Part shown: positions 18,135-27,076 of the stretch, in pieces
Layout: every line of letters begins with the position of its first letter
How positions within the stretch are numbered: position 1 is the stretch's first letter
From: Agromyces kandeliae
GTDB taxonomy: Bacteria > Actinomycetota > Actinomycetes > Actinomycetales > Microbacteriaceae
Assembly (NCBI RefSeq): GCF_009674665.1
Contig: NZ_WKJD01000019.1
Span: forward strand, 310,001 to 374,000
DNA: 64,000 nucleotides
Direction of reading: 5' to 3'
Program-made: the position numbers and the translations under genes
The notes under the pieces: model-generated
The model's database searches: none
What the model saw: only the letters and a program-made list of their open reading frames with translations
What the model was told of the DNA's origin: nothing

Positions 18135-18907
18135 CCGGCCGGGTGACGCTCGTCGGCGGCGGCCCCGGGCGGGAGGACCTCCTCACCGTCGGGGCCGTCC
18201 GCGCGCTGGGCTCCGCGGACGTCGTGCTCTACGACCGCCTCGCGCCGCACGCTCGCCTGGCCGAGCTCGCGCCCGACGCCGACCTCGTCGACGTCGGCAA
18301 GCAGCCCGGGCACCACGCGCTGCCGCAGGAGGAGATCGAGGCGCTCCTCGTCGCCCACGCCCTCGCCGGGCGGCACGTCGTCCGGCTGAAGGGCGGCGAC
18401 CCGTACGTCTTCGGGCGCGGCGGCGAGGAGGTGCTCGCCTGCCACCGGGCGGGCGTTCCCGTCGAGGTGCTGCCGGGCGTGACGAGCGCCGTCTCAGTGC
18501 CGGGCGCCGCGGGCATCCCCCTCACCCACCGCGGGATCAGCCGACTGTTCACCGTCGTCTCGGGGCATGCGCCGCTGAGCGACGAGGAACTCCGCCACCT
18601 CGCCGGCCTCGGCGGCACCATCGTCGTGCTCATGGGCGTGAACACGCTGCCGCAGCTCGCCGCCGGGCTCGCCCGGCACGGCATGCGGGGCTCGATGCCG
18701 GTCGCGATCGTGGAGCGCGGCTTCCGATGCGACCAGCGCACGACCATCGCCGACCTGTCGGGGATCGTGTCGGCCGCCGGGCTCGCCGGCGTCGCCTCGC
18801 CGGCGGTGATCGTCGTCGGCGAGGTCGTCCGGCTCGCGCACGACGGCGACCGCACGGCGGCCGAGCTCATGGAGCGCGCGGCGGGATTCGCGGCGGTGGC
18901 GACGTGA
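18131..18907 (+). CDS. cobA: Uroporphyrinogen-III C-methyltransferase
   Basis: SAM-dependent SUMT that makes precorrin-2, the first step towards siroheme needed by NirB. The 258-aa protein shows the family landmarks: LVGGGPGREDLLTVGAV, VLYDRL, VRLKGGDPYVFGRGGEE and the GVTSAVSVPGAAGIPLTHRG segment. It lacks the precorrin-2 dehydrogenase/ferrochelatase domain of CysG. The later steps must therefore come from another locus and perhaps from the CbiX-type protein at 25454-26215. The start overlaps the nirB stop by 4 bp, and the stop overlaps the next GTG by 4 bp, indicating translational coupling. Confidence 0.95.
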   Translation: MTGRVTLVGGGPGREDLLTVGAVRALGSADVVLYDRLAPHARLAELAPDADLVDVGKQPGHHALPQEEIEALLVAHALAGRHVVRLKGGDPYVFGRGGEEVLACHRAGVPVEVLPGVTSAVSVPGAAGIPLTHRGISRLFTVVSGHAPLSDEELRHLAGLGGTIVVLMGVNTLPQLAAGLARHGMRGSMPVAIVERGFRCDQRTTIADLSGIVSAAGLAGVASPAVIVVGEVVRLAHDGDRTAAELMERAAGFAAVAT

Positions 18908-20034
18908 CGGACCAGGTCGATTCGACGATCGGGTTCCGGCCCGACCAACTCGAGGGGTTCCGCATCGGCGTGACGAGCGACCGCCGATCGGCGGACCTCA
19001 TCGACGCGTTCGTGCGCCGCGGCGCCCAGGTGGTCCACGCGCCGACGATCCGCATGGCGAACGCGAGCTCCGACGAGCCGGTCATCGCCGACACGCGCGC
19101 GATCATCGACGCGCGACCGGACGTGCTGCTCGCGACCACGGCGTACGGCGTGCGGCGCTGGTTCGAGGTGGCGGATGCCGCGGGGCTCGGCGACGAGCTC
19201 CTGTGCGCGCTCGGGCGCACCGCGATCCTCGTCCGCGGCCCGAAGGCACGCGGAGGCATCCGCGCCGCCGGCCTGGACGACGTCGGCATGAGCGCCGAGG
19301 AGACCACCGAGTCGCTGATCGACGAGGTGCTGGCGACGCATCCGCCGGGCCTCACCGTGGCGGTGCAGCTGCACGGCTACCTGCCGCCCGAGGCGCTCGA
19401 CCGCCTGCGCGACGCGCACGATCGCGTGCTCACGGTGGAGCCGTACCGCTGGATCGATCCCGACCTCACGGACGAGCGCGTCGACCGCCTGATCGAGGCC
19501 GCCTGCACGGGCGGCCTCGACTGCATCACGTTCACGAGTGCGCCCGCCGTGCACGCGCTGCTCATGGCGGCCGAGGCGCGCGGCCGGTACGACGACCTCG
19601 TGGACGCGATGCGGGGCCCCGTGGTCGCGGCGACCGTCGGGCCGGTGACGTCGGCCCCCCTGGTCGCGGCGGGCATCACGCCCCTCCAGCCCGACCGGTT
19701 CCGGATGGGCGCGATGATCCGCCAAGTGTGCGAGCACCTCGAGGACACGCGCGTCATCCGCCTCGAGACGCAGCACGGCCCGGTCGCGCTGCGAGGCTCG
19801 GTCGTCGAGGTGCGCGGACGCCGCGTGGCGCTGCCGCCCGTCGCGCTCTCGATCCTCCGGCCGCTGGTCCACGCGCGGGGGTCCGTCGTCGCGCGCGACC
19901 GCCTCGCCGCAGGCATGCCGGGCACGGCCGACGAGCACGCGCTCGAGGTCGCGCTGAGCCGCCTGCGGCAGACCCTCGCGGTGCCCGGACTCATCTCGAC
20001 CGTGGTCAAGCGCGGCTACCGGATCGACGTCTGA
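18904..20034 (+). CDS. nnaR: HemD-like domain fused to OmpR-type DNA-binding domain (NnaR-like regulator)
   Basis: A 376-aa fusion. Residues about 1-265 resemble uroporphyrinogen-III synthase (RIGVTSDRRSADLIDAFVRRG, TFTSAPAVHALL, VVAATVGPVTS). Residues about 275-376 form a winged-helix domain of the OmpR/PhoB C-terminal type (VALRGSVVEVRGRRVALPPV, ALEVALSRLRQTL, ending VVKRGYRIDV). Proteins of this architecture (NnaR in Streptomyces and Mycobacterium) act with GlnR to activate nitrate and nitrite assimilation genes. The GTG start overlaps the cobA stop. Whether the HemD domain is catalytic or a tetrapyrrole sensor is not known. Placement in the nirB-cobA operon supports a regulatory role in this pathway. 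Confidence 0.85.
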   Translation: MTDQVDSTIGFRPDQLEGFRIGVTSDRRSADLIDAFVRRGAQVVHAPTIRMANASSDEPVIADTRAIIDARPDVLLATTAYGVRRWFEVADAAGLGDELLCALGRTAILVRGPKARGGIRAAGLDDVGMSAEETTESLIDEVLATHPPGLTVAVQLHGYLPPEALDRLRDAHDRVLTVEPYRWIDPDLTDERVDRLIEAACTGGLDCITFTSAPAVHALLMAAEARGRYDDLVDAMRGPVVAATVGPVTSAPLVAAGITPLQPDRFRMGAMIRQVCEHLEDTRVIRLETQHGPVALRGSVVEVRGRRVALPPVALSILRPLVHARGSVVARDRLAAGMPGTADEHALEVALSRLRQTLAVPGLISTVVKRGYRIDV

Positions 20035-20074
20035 CCATGACCTCACATCGGCCTCGGGTGCAGGTGAGCAGGTG

Positions 20075-20128
20075 GGAACACGAAGTTCACCACCCGCGCC
20101 GGTCGGGGAAACACGCCGCGGATAGCGT
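20075..20128 (+). promoter_or_regulatory. narK promoter with GlnR-like blocks
   Basis: GGAAC (20075-20079), 6 bp, TTCAC (20086-20090), then at +22 GAAAC (20108-20112), then exactly 10 bp and TAGCGT (20123-20128) as the -10. The upstream pair resembles a GlnR half-site and keeps the 11/22-bp helical phasing seen at nirB. The transcript would start near 20135, with a CCGGAGG ribosome-binding site before the ATG at 20174. Confidence 0.6.
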
Positions 20129-20173
20129 CGCCTCACCAGCTCGACACGAGACCGACATCCCCCGGAGGCACCG

Positions 20174-21595
20174 ATGACCGAGACCCTCTCCGCTCCGCCC
20201 CCCGCGGCTCCCGCCGCCGTCACCGCACCGCCCGCCGCCGCGGGCGCCCTCACCGTCCGACCCGGCCGTTGGATCGACGGCTGGGACCCCGAGAACACCG
20301 TCCAGTGGGAGCGCGAGGGCCGGCGGATCGCCGCCCGCAACCTCCGCTGGTCGATCTTCGCCGAGTTCCTCGGCTTCGTCGTCTGGCAGCTGTGGTCGAT
20401 CGTGGTCGTCTCGCTCCCGGCCGCGGGCTTCGCCTTCGAGACCGGCCAGATCTTCTGGCTCATCTCGATCCCCGCACTCGTCGGCGCGACGCTGCGGATC
20501 CCGTACACGTTCATGGTGCCCCGCTTCGGCGGGCGCAACTGGACGATCGTGTCCGCCGCGCTCCTCCTCATCCCGGCGATCGGCCTCGCGGTCGCGGTCG
20601 CGAACCCCGAGACCCCGTTCGGCGTGATGCTCGCGATCGCGGCGCTCGCCGGCTTCGGCGGCGGCAACTTCGCCAGCTCCATGGCGAACATCACCTACTT
20701 CTTCCCGCAGCGCGAGAAGGGGTGGGCGCTCGGCCTGAACGCCGCGGGCGGCAACCTGGGCGCGTCCGTCGCGCAGTTCGTGGTGCCCATCGCGATCACG
20801 ATCGGCGCGGCCGTCACGCTGAACCTGCCCCTCGCGGGCTGGATCTGGGTGCCGTTCATCGTCATCGCGATGGTCGGCGCGGCGCTCCGCATGGACAACC
20901 TCTCGAACGCGAAGGCGGATGTCGCGGCCTCGCTCGCGGCACTGCGGGAGCCGCACCTGTGGATCCTGGCCGTGCTCTACATCGGCACGTTCGGCTCGTT
21001 CATCGGGTTCGCGGGCGTCTTCCCCAAGCTCATCGCGGACCAGTTCCCCGACTTCTCCGCGTTCCACGTCGGTTCGGCGACCCTGTCGCTCGCCTTCATG
21101 GGAGCGCTCGTCGGCTCGCTCGCGCGGCCCTACGGCGGCCGGCTCGCCGACCGCTTCGGCGGCACCCAGATCACGATCGCGGCGTTCGCCGTGATGGCGC
21201 TCGGCGCCCTCGCCGTGGTCTGGACGCTCCCGCTCGGCAACTTCTGGCTCTTCCTCGGCCTCTTCCTGGTGCTCTTCACCGCGTCGGGCGTCGGCAACGG
21301 CTCGACCTACCGGATGATCCCGACGGTGTTCGCGCTCCGCGCCGGCGCGCACAATGCGCACGAGTCGGCCGGCGACGTGAGCTCGCAGCGGAAGGCGGCA
21401 GCGGCCCTCGGCATCATCTCCGCGGTCGGCGCATACGGCGGGTTCGTGATCCCGCAGCTGCTCGGCTACTCGAAGACCACGTTCGGCGACTACACGACGG
21501 GGCTCAGCTGGTTCGTGTGGGCGTACGCGGTGATGCTCCTCATCACCGCGGGCGTCTACCTGACCCTCGCGAAGCGCTCCGGACACCGGATCTGA
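20174..21595 (+). CDS. narK: Nitrate/nitrite transporter (MFS, NarK family)
   Basis: Takes up nitrate, possibly exchanging nitrite. The 473-aa protein has a hydrophilic N-terminus of about 60 residues and about 12 membrane segments. It carries the two Gly-rich nitrate signature motifs of the NNP family: AIAALAGFGGGNFASSMANI in helix 5 and FLVLFTASGVGNGSTYRMIP in helix 11. Conserved arginines in helices 2 and 8 are the expected substrate-binding residues. It has its own GAAAC-type promoter and is followed by a GC-rich hairpin before nasA. Confidence 0.93.
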   Translation: MTETLSAPPPAAPAAVTAPPAAAGALTVRPGRWIDGWDPENTVQWEREGRRIAARNLRWSIFAEFLGFVVWQLWSIVVVSLPAAGFAFETGQIFWLISIPALVGATLRIPYTFMVPRFGGRNWTIVSAALLLIPAIGLAVAVANPETPFGVMLAIAALAGFGGGNFASSMANITYFFPQREKGWALGLNAAGGNLGASVAQFVVPIAITIGAAVTLNLPLAGWIWVPFIVIAMVGAALRMDNLSNAKADVAASLAALREPHLWILAVLYIGTFGSFIGFAGVFPKLIADQFPDFSAFHVGSATLSLAFMGALVGSLARPYGGRLADRFGGTQITIAAFAVMALGALAVVWTLPLGNFWLFLGLFLVLFTASGVGNGSTYRMIPTVFALRAGAHNAHESAGDVSSQRKAAAALGIISAVGAYGGFVIPQLLGYSKTTFGDYTTGLSWFVWAYAVMLLITAGVYLTLAKRSGHRI

Positions 21596-21602
21596 CCGGG
21601 GC

Positions 21603-21629
21603 GGGCCGGGCGACCTCACCGCCCGGCCC
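21603..21629 (+). terminator. Hairpin between narK and nasA
   Basis: Perfect 10-bp arms (21603-21612 and 21620-21629) around a 7-base loop, 8 bp after the narK stop. There is no T-run after it (GATCCCCC follows). It is more likely a partial terminator or an mRNA-stabilising stem between the transporter and reductase messages than a full intrinsic terminator. Confidence 0.45.
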
Positions 21630-21671
21630 GATCCCCCACCGCCACGACGACACGCACTCCAGGAGGACGAC

Positions 21672-23795
21672 ATGGGAGCCGAGACCCATTGCCCCTACTG
21701 CGCCCTGCAGTGCGCGATGACGCTGACGGCGACGGATGCCGCGTCCGCGCCGAGCACGACGGAGGTCGCGAGCCCGCCCGTCACCGTCGCGGGTCGGGAC
21801 TTCCCCACCAACCGCGGCGGGCTCTGCAAGAAGGGGTGGACCTCCGCGGAGCTCCTCGCCTCGCCGTCCCGGCTGACCGCGCCGCTCGTGCGGGGCTCGG
21901 ACGGTTCGCTGCGCGAGACCACGTGGGAGGCGGCCCTCGACCTCGTGGCCGATCGGCTCCGCGGCATCCGCTCGGAACACGGTGCCGACGCCGTCGGCGT
22001 CTTCGGCGGCGGCGGCCTCACGAACGAGAAGGCCTACCTCCTCGGCAAGTTCGCCCGGCTCGCGCTCGGCACGAGCCGCATCGACTACAACGGCCGCTAC
22101 TGCATGTCGTCGGCCGCCGCGGCCGGCAACCGCGCCTTCGGCGTCGACCGCGGCCTGCCCTTCCCGCTCGCCGACCTGGACGACGGCACGACGATCCTCC
22201 TGCTGGGCACCAACGTCGCCGAGACGATGCCGCCGTTCATCGGGCACCTCGCGGGAGCGCAGGCCGCGGGCGGGCTCATCGTGGTCGACCCTCGGCGCAC
22301 GGCGACCGCGCGGCTCACGGACGACGGGCAGGGCCTGCACGTGCAGCCCGCCCCCGGCACCGACCTGATGCTGCTCCTCGGCCTCGCCCACGTCGTGATC
22401 GCCGAGCGGCTCGCCGACGAGGACTACGTCGCCGCCCGCACGACCGGGTTCGCCGCCCTGCGGCGGAGCGTCGCCCAGTGGTGGCCCGAGCGCGTCCAAT
22501 CGGTGACGGGCGTGCCCGCGGCGACGATCCGCGCGATCGCCCGCAGGCTCGCGGCGGGCGGCCGGACGTTCATCCTCACCGGCCGCGGCGTGGAGCAGCA
22601 CGTCGACGGGACCGACACCGCGACCGCGGCGATCAACCTCGCCCTGCTCCTCGGACTGCCCGGCCGGCCCGGCAGCGGCTACGGCACACTCACCGGCCAG
22701 GGCAACGGCCAGGGCGGCCGCGAGCACGGCCAGAAGTGCGACCAGCTGCCGGGCTACCGGAAGATCACCGACCCCGCCGCCCGCGCCCATGTCGCCCGCG
22801 TGTGGGGAGTGGACGCCGCGGACATCCCGGGCCCCGGCCTCCCGGCGATCGAGCTGCTCGGCTCCCTCGGCCGGCCCGATGGCGTCCGGGCGCTGCTCGT
22901 GCACGGCTCCAACCTGGTCGTGTCCTCCCCGAACGTCGCGGACGTCCGACGCGGCATCGAGCGCCTCGAGCTGCTCGTCGTGTGCGACTTCGTGCTGTCG
23001 GAGACCGCCGCCCTCGCCGACGTCGTCCTGCCGGTCCTGCAGTGGGCCGAGGAGGAGGGCACCATGACGAACCTCGAGGGACGCGTCATCCGTCGCCGCC
23101 GTGCCCTCGCACCGCCGGCCGACGCACGCGACGAGCTCTGGATCCTGCACGAGCTCGCCCGGCGACTCGGGTCGACCGCGCGGTTCGACACCGACCCGGA
23201 AGCGGTGTTCGAGGAACTCCGCCTCGCCTCCGAGGGCGGGATCGCGGACTACTCCGGCATCGACTACGCGCTGCTCGACTCCGGCGCCGAGGCGTACTGG
23301 CCGTTCCCGCGAGGCGGCGACGGCACCCCGAGGCTCTTCGCGGAGCGGTTCCACCACGACGACGGCCTCGCCCGCCTCGTGGCCGTCACGCCCCGCGGGG
23401 GCGCGCGACCGGTGCCGTCGCCCGACGAGCTGACGCTCATCACCGGGCGGCTGCTGGAGCACTACCAGAGCGGCGCGCAGACGCGCCGCGTGCCCGAGCT
23501 GCTGGACGCCCAGCCCGAGGCGCGGGCCGCGATCCACCCGGCCACGGCGGCACGACTCGGCATCGCCGACGACGAGCCCGTCGAGGTCGCCAACGATCGC
23601 GGCACCGTGCGATGCCGGGCGCGGCTGACCACCGACATCCGCACCGACGCGGTGTTCCTGCCGTTCCACTACGGCGACGAGCAGGCCGCGAACCTCCTCA
23701 CCTCCGACGCCGCCGACCCGATCTCGTCGATGCCCGAATTCAAGTCCAACCTCGTGCGCGTCACGCGCCTCGTCGAAGCGGGAGCCGGATCATGA
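21672..23795 (+). CDS. nasA: Assimilatory nitrate reductase catalytic subunit
   Basis: Reduces nitrate to nitrite. The 707-aa molybdopterin oxidoreductase has an N-terminal [4Fe-4S] site, CPYCALQC (Cys7, Cys10 and Cys14) with the fourth Cys in GLCKKGW (near 52). Next come the MopB catalytic region ([46 protein letters not shown]) and the C-terminal molydopterin-binding domain ([18 protein letters not shown], then FLPFHYG). It lacks the C-terminal BFD [2Fe-2S] domain found in some NasA proteins; that domain is on the next gene. No Tat signal is present, so it is cytoplasmic. The stop overlaps the next ATG by 4 bp. Confidence 0.94.
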   Translation: MGAETHCPYCALQCAMTLTATDAASAPSTTEVASPPVTVAGRDFPTNRGGLCKKGWTSAELLASPSRLTAPLVRGSDGSLRETTWEAALDLVADRLRGIRSEHGADAVGVFGGGGLTNEKAYLLGKFARLALGTSRIDYNGRYCMSSAAAAGNRAFGVDRGLPFPLADLDDGTTILLLGTNVAETMPPFIGHLAGAQAAGGLIVVDPRRTATARLTDDGQGLHVQPAPGTDLMLLLGLAHVVIAERLADEDYVAARTTGFAALRRSVAQWWPERVQSVTGVPAATIRAIARRLAAGGRTFILTGRGVEQHVDGTDTATAAINLALLLGLPGRPGSGYGTLTGQGNGQGGREHGQKCDQLPGYRKITDPAARAHVARVWGVDAADIPGPGLPAIELLGSLGRPDGVRALLVHGSNLVVSSPNVADVRRGIERLELLVVCDFVLSETAALADVVLPVLQWAEEEGTMTNLEGRVIRRRRALAPPADARDELWILHELARRLGSTARFDTDPEAVFEELRLASEGGIADYSGIDYALLDSGAEAYWPFPRGGDGTPRLFAERFHHDDGLARLVAVTPRGGARPVPSPDELTLITGRLLEHYQSGAQTRRVPELLDAQPEARAAIHPATAARLGIADDEPVEVANDRGTVRCRARLTTDIRTDAVFLPFHYGDEQAANLLTSDAADPISSMPEFKSNLVRVTRLVEAGAGS

Positions 23796-25399
23796 CCCCT
23801 CTGCGGATCGTCCTCATCGGCTACGGCCCGGTCGGCGCGCGCTTCGTCGAGGAGCTGCTGCCCGCCGTGCGGGCGGGCGCCGTCGCACTCACCGTCGTCG
23901 CCGGCGAGCCCGTCGAGGCGTACAACCGCGTCCTCGTCGCCGAGTACGCGGTCGGCAACGCCGACCTCGACGCGATGCTCGTCGGCGACCAGGAGGCCGC
24001 CGAGGCGGCCGGCGCCGCGGTGCGCCTCGGCGTCCGCGCGACCCGGGTCGACCGCGCCGCCCACGTCGTGCACCTCTCGACGGGCGAGGCGCTCCCCTAC
24101 GACCGGCTCGTGCTCGCGACCGGATCGCGCGCCAACGTGCCGACGCTCGACGGCGTCGACCGGCCCAGGCGCGACCTGTCCGACCTCGAGCGCCACCCGT
24201 CGACCCTCGTCGCGCGCGACGACGACCTGCCCGCGGGCGTCACCGCGCTCCGCGACCTCGAGGACGCCGAGCGGGTGCTCGAGGCGGTGCGCGCCCGCCG
24301 CCGCATCGTCGTGCTCGGCGCCGGCGTGCTCGGCCTCGAACTCGCGCTCGCGGCCGCCCACGCGGGCGCACAGGTGTGCGTCGTGCACCACGGGCCCCAC
24401 CCGATGCCGCGGAACCTCGACCGCGGCGCCGGGCACGTGCTGCGCTCGGCGCTCCGGCGCACCGGCATCACGGTCATCGCGCACAGCCGCGCCGAGGCGA
24501 TCGGGTTCCGCACCGACGCGGACGGAACGCGGCGCTTCGACATGCTCGTCACGGCCGACGGGAAGCAGGTCCGCGGCGACCTCCTCGTGCTCTCGTGCGG
24601 GGTGAGCCCGCGGAACGAGCTCGCCACCCTCGCCGGACTCCGCACCGCCGTCGGCATCGTCGTCGGGCCCGACCTCCGCAGTTGGACCGACCCCGACGTC
24701 TACGCGATCGGCGACTGCGCCCAGGTCGTCGAGCGGACCGACGAGACCGCAGGCCGGCGCATCCTGCCGGGCGCCCCCTCAGGACTCATCGGGCCGGGCT
24801 GGCGACAGGCGGAGCACCTCGCCGCCGCGCTCGCCGCCGAGGCCGAGGACCGCGAGGCCGGCGCGGCCCTGGCGCCCGAACGCGACGCGATCGTCATGCT
24901 CAAGGCGGAGCACGTCGACGTGGTCGCCGTCGGCGACGTCTCCGCCGAGCCGTGGGACGACGACGCACTCGCACCGCGTCGGCGCGTCGCCCAGTGGGCG
25001 GATCCCGAGCACCTGCGCTACGTGAAGATGGTCACCGAGGGCGGGATCCTCACCGGCTTCGCGAGCGTCGGCATGCCGCGCACGGCCGCCGAGCTGACGC
25101 TGCTCTTCGAGCGTCGTGCCGAGCTGCCCGCCGACCGGTCGCTGCTGCTGCGATTCGACGGACCCGACGACGACCCGTCGGCGAGCGCCGACGCGTTCGC
25201 ACCCGAGACGACGGTGTGCTGGTGTAACGGCGTCACGGTCGGGCGCATCGAGGAGTCGGCCGCGTGCGGGAACGCGACGGTCGAGTGCGTCGGGCGCGAC
25301 ACCCGGGCGGGCACGGGGTGCGGCGGATGCCGCGGGCGCATCGCCGAGGTCCTGGCCCGCGCCGCCGAGGCCGACGGGGCGCCGAGCCTCACGGCCTGA
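23792..25399 (+). CDS. FAD-dependent NAD(P)H reductase with C-terminal [2Fe-2S] domain, NasA electron donor
   Basis: Probable electron-transfer subunit for NasA (NasB-type). The 535-aa flavoprotein has a first nucleotide site ([19 protein letters not shown]), a second one ([20 protein letters not shown]) and the FAD-binding [14 protein letters not shown]-terminal BFD-like cluster motif, CWCNG then CGGCRG, starts near residue 475. It resembles the N-terminal half of NirB without the siroheme domain, so the two may derive from a common reductase. Overlap with nasA (ATGA) indicates coupling. Whether NADH or NADPH is used cannot be judged from sequence. Confidence 0.85.
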   Translation: MTPLRIVLIGYGPVGARFVEELLPAVRAGAVALTVVAGEPVEAYNRVLVAEYAVGNADLDAMLVGDQEAAEAAGAAVRLGVRATRVDRAAHVVHLSTGEALPYDRLVLATGSRANVPTLDGVDRPRRDLSDLERHPSTLVARDDDLPAGVTALRDLEDAERVLEAVRARRRIVVLGAGVLGLELALAAAHAGAQVCVVHHGPHPMPRNLDRGAGHVLRSALRRTGITVIAHSRAEAIGFRTDADGTRRFDMLVTADGKQVRGDLLVLSCGVSPRNELATLAGLRTAVGIVVGPDLRSWTDPDVYAIGDCAQVVERTDETAGRRILPGAPSGLIGPGWRQAEHLAAALAAEAEDREAGAALAPERDAIVMLKAEHVDVVAVGDVSAEPWDDDALAPRRRVAQWADPEHLRYVKMVTEGGILTGFASVGMPRTAAELTLLFERRAELPADRSLLLRFDGPDDDPSASADAFAPETTVCWCNGVTVGRIEESAACGNATVECVGRDTRAGTGCGGCRGRIAEVLARAAEADGAPSLTA

Positions 25400-25453
25400 C
25401 GTCGCGCGCGGCGCGCGGGACGCGGCATCCGTCGCCGACGCGCCGGGGTCCGC

Positions 25454-26215
25454 TCAGGCGTGCTCGCGCTGCTCCTGCTCCACGGCGGTGTACCGGTCGA
25501 GCACGAGGTCGACGAGCGCGGGCGGCGGCGGCGCCGCGGGCACCAGCAGGGGGTCGGCGATCGCGTCGGCGCCCGCGGCGACGGCCTGGTCGTAGAACGT
25601 GCCGGGAGCGAGCAGGTACGGTCCGACGATGATCCGAGAGCCGGGGTGCACCTCGCGGATCATCTCGATCGCATCGGGGAGGCGCGGGATGGCGGCCGCG
25701 ATGAACCCCACGGTGACCGACCGGCCGAGGGTCTGGCCCAGCCGCCGTGCGGTCTCGAAGCACTCGCGCACGGCGCGCGGGTCGTTCGAGCCGGCCGCGG
25801 CCAGGAGCACCGTGTCGCCGTCGCTCAGGCCCGCGTCGAGCAACCGCTCGGCGAGCACGTCGACGAGGCGCTCGTCGGGGCCGAGCTCGGCGGCCAGGCG
25901 CGCCGAGCCGCCGATGCGGTCGAGGCCGAGCGACAGCCCGGTGCGCACGTGGAATCCCGCCGACAGCACCAGCGGCACGATGACTGCATCGGGCTCTGCG
26001 GCGGCCTCGAGGGCGGCGCCGATGTCGGCGTTGCTCGCGTCGACGAAGGTGATCGACACGTCGAGGTCGGGACGGGCGGATGCGACGCCGTCGATCAGCC
26101 GGATGACCGCCTCGCGATTGGCCGTCGACGGGGTGCCGTGCGTGACGGCGACGAGACGGAGCGGCGGGCGACGGACCGGCTGGGACACGTCTCCGGCATC
26201 GCTCGTCCGACCCAT
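25454..26215 (-). CDS. CbiX/SirB-type sirohydrochlorin chelatase
   Basis: Probably inserts iron into sirohydrochlorin to give siroheme for NirB. The 253-aa protein has two CbiX-like halves: LVAVTHGTPSTANREAV with the metal-ligand His near residue 26, and VSITFVDASNADI then VIVPLVLSAGFHVRTGL with the second His. The C-terminal half includes VTVGFIAAAIPRLPDAI and IIVGPYLLAPGTFYDQ. Some relatives act in cobalt chelation, but the surrounding nitrite-assimilation genes and a GAAAC-type promoter argue for siroheme. The ATG at 26215 was chosen; the leader holds two GAAAC blocks. It reads convergently with nasA and its partner. Confidence 0.85.
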   Translation of the reverse strand: MGRTSDAGDVSQPVRRPPLRLVAVTHGTPSTANREAVIRLIDGVASARPDLDVSITFVDASNADIGAALEAAAEPDAVIVPLVLSAGFHVRTGLSLGLDRIGGSARLAAELGPDERLVDVLAERLLDAGLSDGDTVLLAAAGSNDPRAVRECFETARRLGQTLGRSVTVGFIAAAIPRLPDAIEMIREVHPGSRIIVGPYLLAPGTFYDQAVAAGADAIADPLLVPAAPPPPALVDLVLDRYTAVEQEQREHA

Positions 26216-26262
26216 CTCACGCCCGCACCTTCCGGCGGAATCCGGTCTCACCCGCCGATCCG

Positions 26263-26305
26263 ACGGTATTCAGGGCGTGTTTCGCCGAGCACACCCACGT
26301 GTTTC
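26263..26305 (-). promoter_or_regulatory. cbiX promoter with GlnR box
   Basis: Minus strand: GAAAC (26301-26305), 6 bp, GTGTG, 6 bp, GAAAC (26279-26283), then exactly 10 bp and TACCGT (26263-26268) as the -10. The two GAAAC blocks are 22 bp apart, the same phasing as at nirB and narK. It places the chelatase in the same nitrogen-control regulon. Confidence 0.65.
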
Positions 26306-26338
26306 CGGCGCGTGAAGAGTCCCTCACGCCGGGGCCGA

Positions 26339-26363
26339 CGAGGCCGGGGTCCAGCGGGCCTCG
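26339..26363 (-). terminator. Weak hairpin after trmD
   Basis: 7-bp arms CGAGGCC/GGCCTCG (26339-26345, 26357-26363) with an 11-base loop, immediately past the trmD stop. No T-run follows, so it may be a weak terminator for rpsP-khpA-rimM-trmD. Confidence 0.35.
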
Positions 26364-26365
26364 GA

Positions 26366-27067
26366 TCAGTCCGCCACGCCGTCGCCGAGCAGCTCGGGAC
26401 GCACGCGGCGCGTGCGCTCGACCTGCTGCTCGTGGCGCCACTCCGCGACCCTGCCGTGGTGGCCGGACAGCAGGACCGGGGGCACCTCGAGCCCCCGCCA
26501 GACGGCGGGCTTCGTGTAGCTCGGGTACTCGAGCAGGCCGTCCTCGTGCGACTCCTCGACGAGGCTCTCGGGGTTGCCGACGACCCCGGGCACGAGGCGC
26601 CCGGCGGCCTCGATCATCGCCATGACGGCGACCTCGCCGCCGTTCAGCACGTAGTCGCCGAGGCTGATCAGCCGGACGCGCATGCGCGCCGAGTAGTGGT
26701 CGACGACGCGCTGGTCGATCCCCTCGTAGCGCCCGCACGCGAACACCACGTGCGACTCGGCCGCGAGCTCGCGTGCGGTCTCCTGCGTGAACGGCTCGCC
26801 GGCAGGCGAGGGGACCACGAGCAGCGCCTCTGAGTCGCCGTCGCCGACGATCGAGTCGAGCGCCTCGCCCCACGGCTCGGGCTTCATGACCATGCCCGCG
26901 CCGCCGCCGTAGGGCGTGTCGTCGACCGTGCGATGACGGTCGTGGGTGAATTCGCGCAGGTCGTGCGTGACGACCTCGATGAGGCCCGTCTGCCGGGCCT
27001 TGCCGAGCAGCGACAGGTCGAGCACGTCGAAGAACGAGGGGAAGATCGTGACGATGTCGATGCGCAT
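26366..27067 (-). CDS. trmD: tRNA (guanine-37-N1)-methyltransferase
   Basis: Methylates G37 of tRNAs to prevent frameshifting. The 233-aa protein has the family's N-terminal [19 protein letters not shown], the [17 protein letters not shown] loop, and the SAM-binding trefoil knot with [13 protein letters not shown] and [15 protein letters not shown]. It is the last gene of rpsP-khpA-rimM-trmD and starts 9 bp after rimM with ATG. In related genomes rplS follows directly; here the nitrogen island lies between. Confidence 0.97.
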   Translation of the reverse strand: MRIDIVTIFPSFFDVLDLSLLGKARQTGLIEVVTHDLREFTHDRHRTVDDTPYGGGAGMVMKPEPWGEALDSIVGDGDSEALLVVPSPAGEPFTQETARELAAESHVVFACGRYEGIDQRVVDHYSARMRVRLISLGDYVLNGGEVAVMAMIEAAGRLVPGVVGNPESLVEESHEDGLLEYPSYTKPAVWRGLEVPPVLLSGHHGRVAEWRHEQQVERTRRVRPELLGDGVAD

Positions 27068-27076
27068 CGTCGCCGC

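Noticed and set aside
21543..23669. Long minus-strand frame opposite nasA
   Set aside because: Antisense shadow; its translation is Arg/Gly-rich without motifs, and nasA is certain.
21689..23791. Upstream extension of the NasA-partner flavoprotein frame
   Set aside because: It lies out of frame within nasA and is Arg-rich; the true start is the ATG overlapping the nasA stop.
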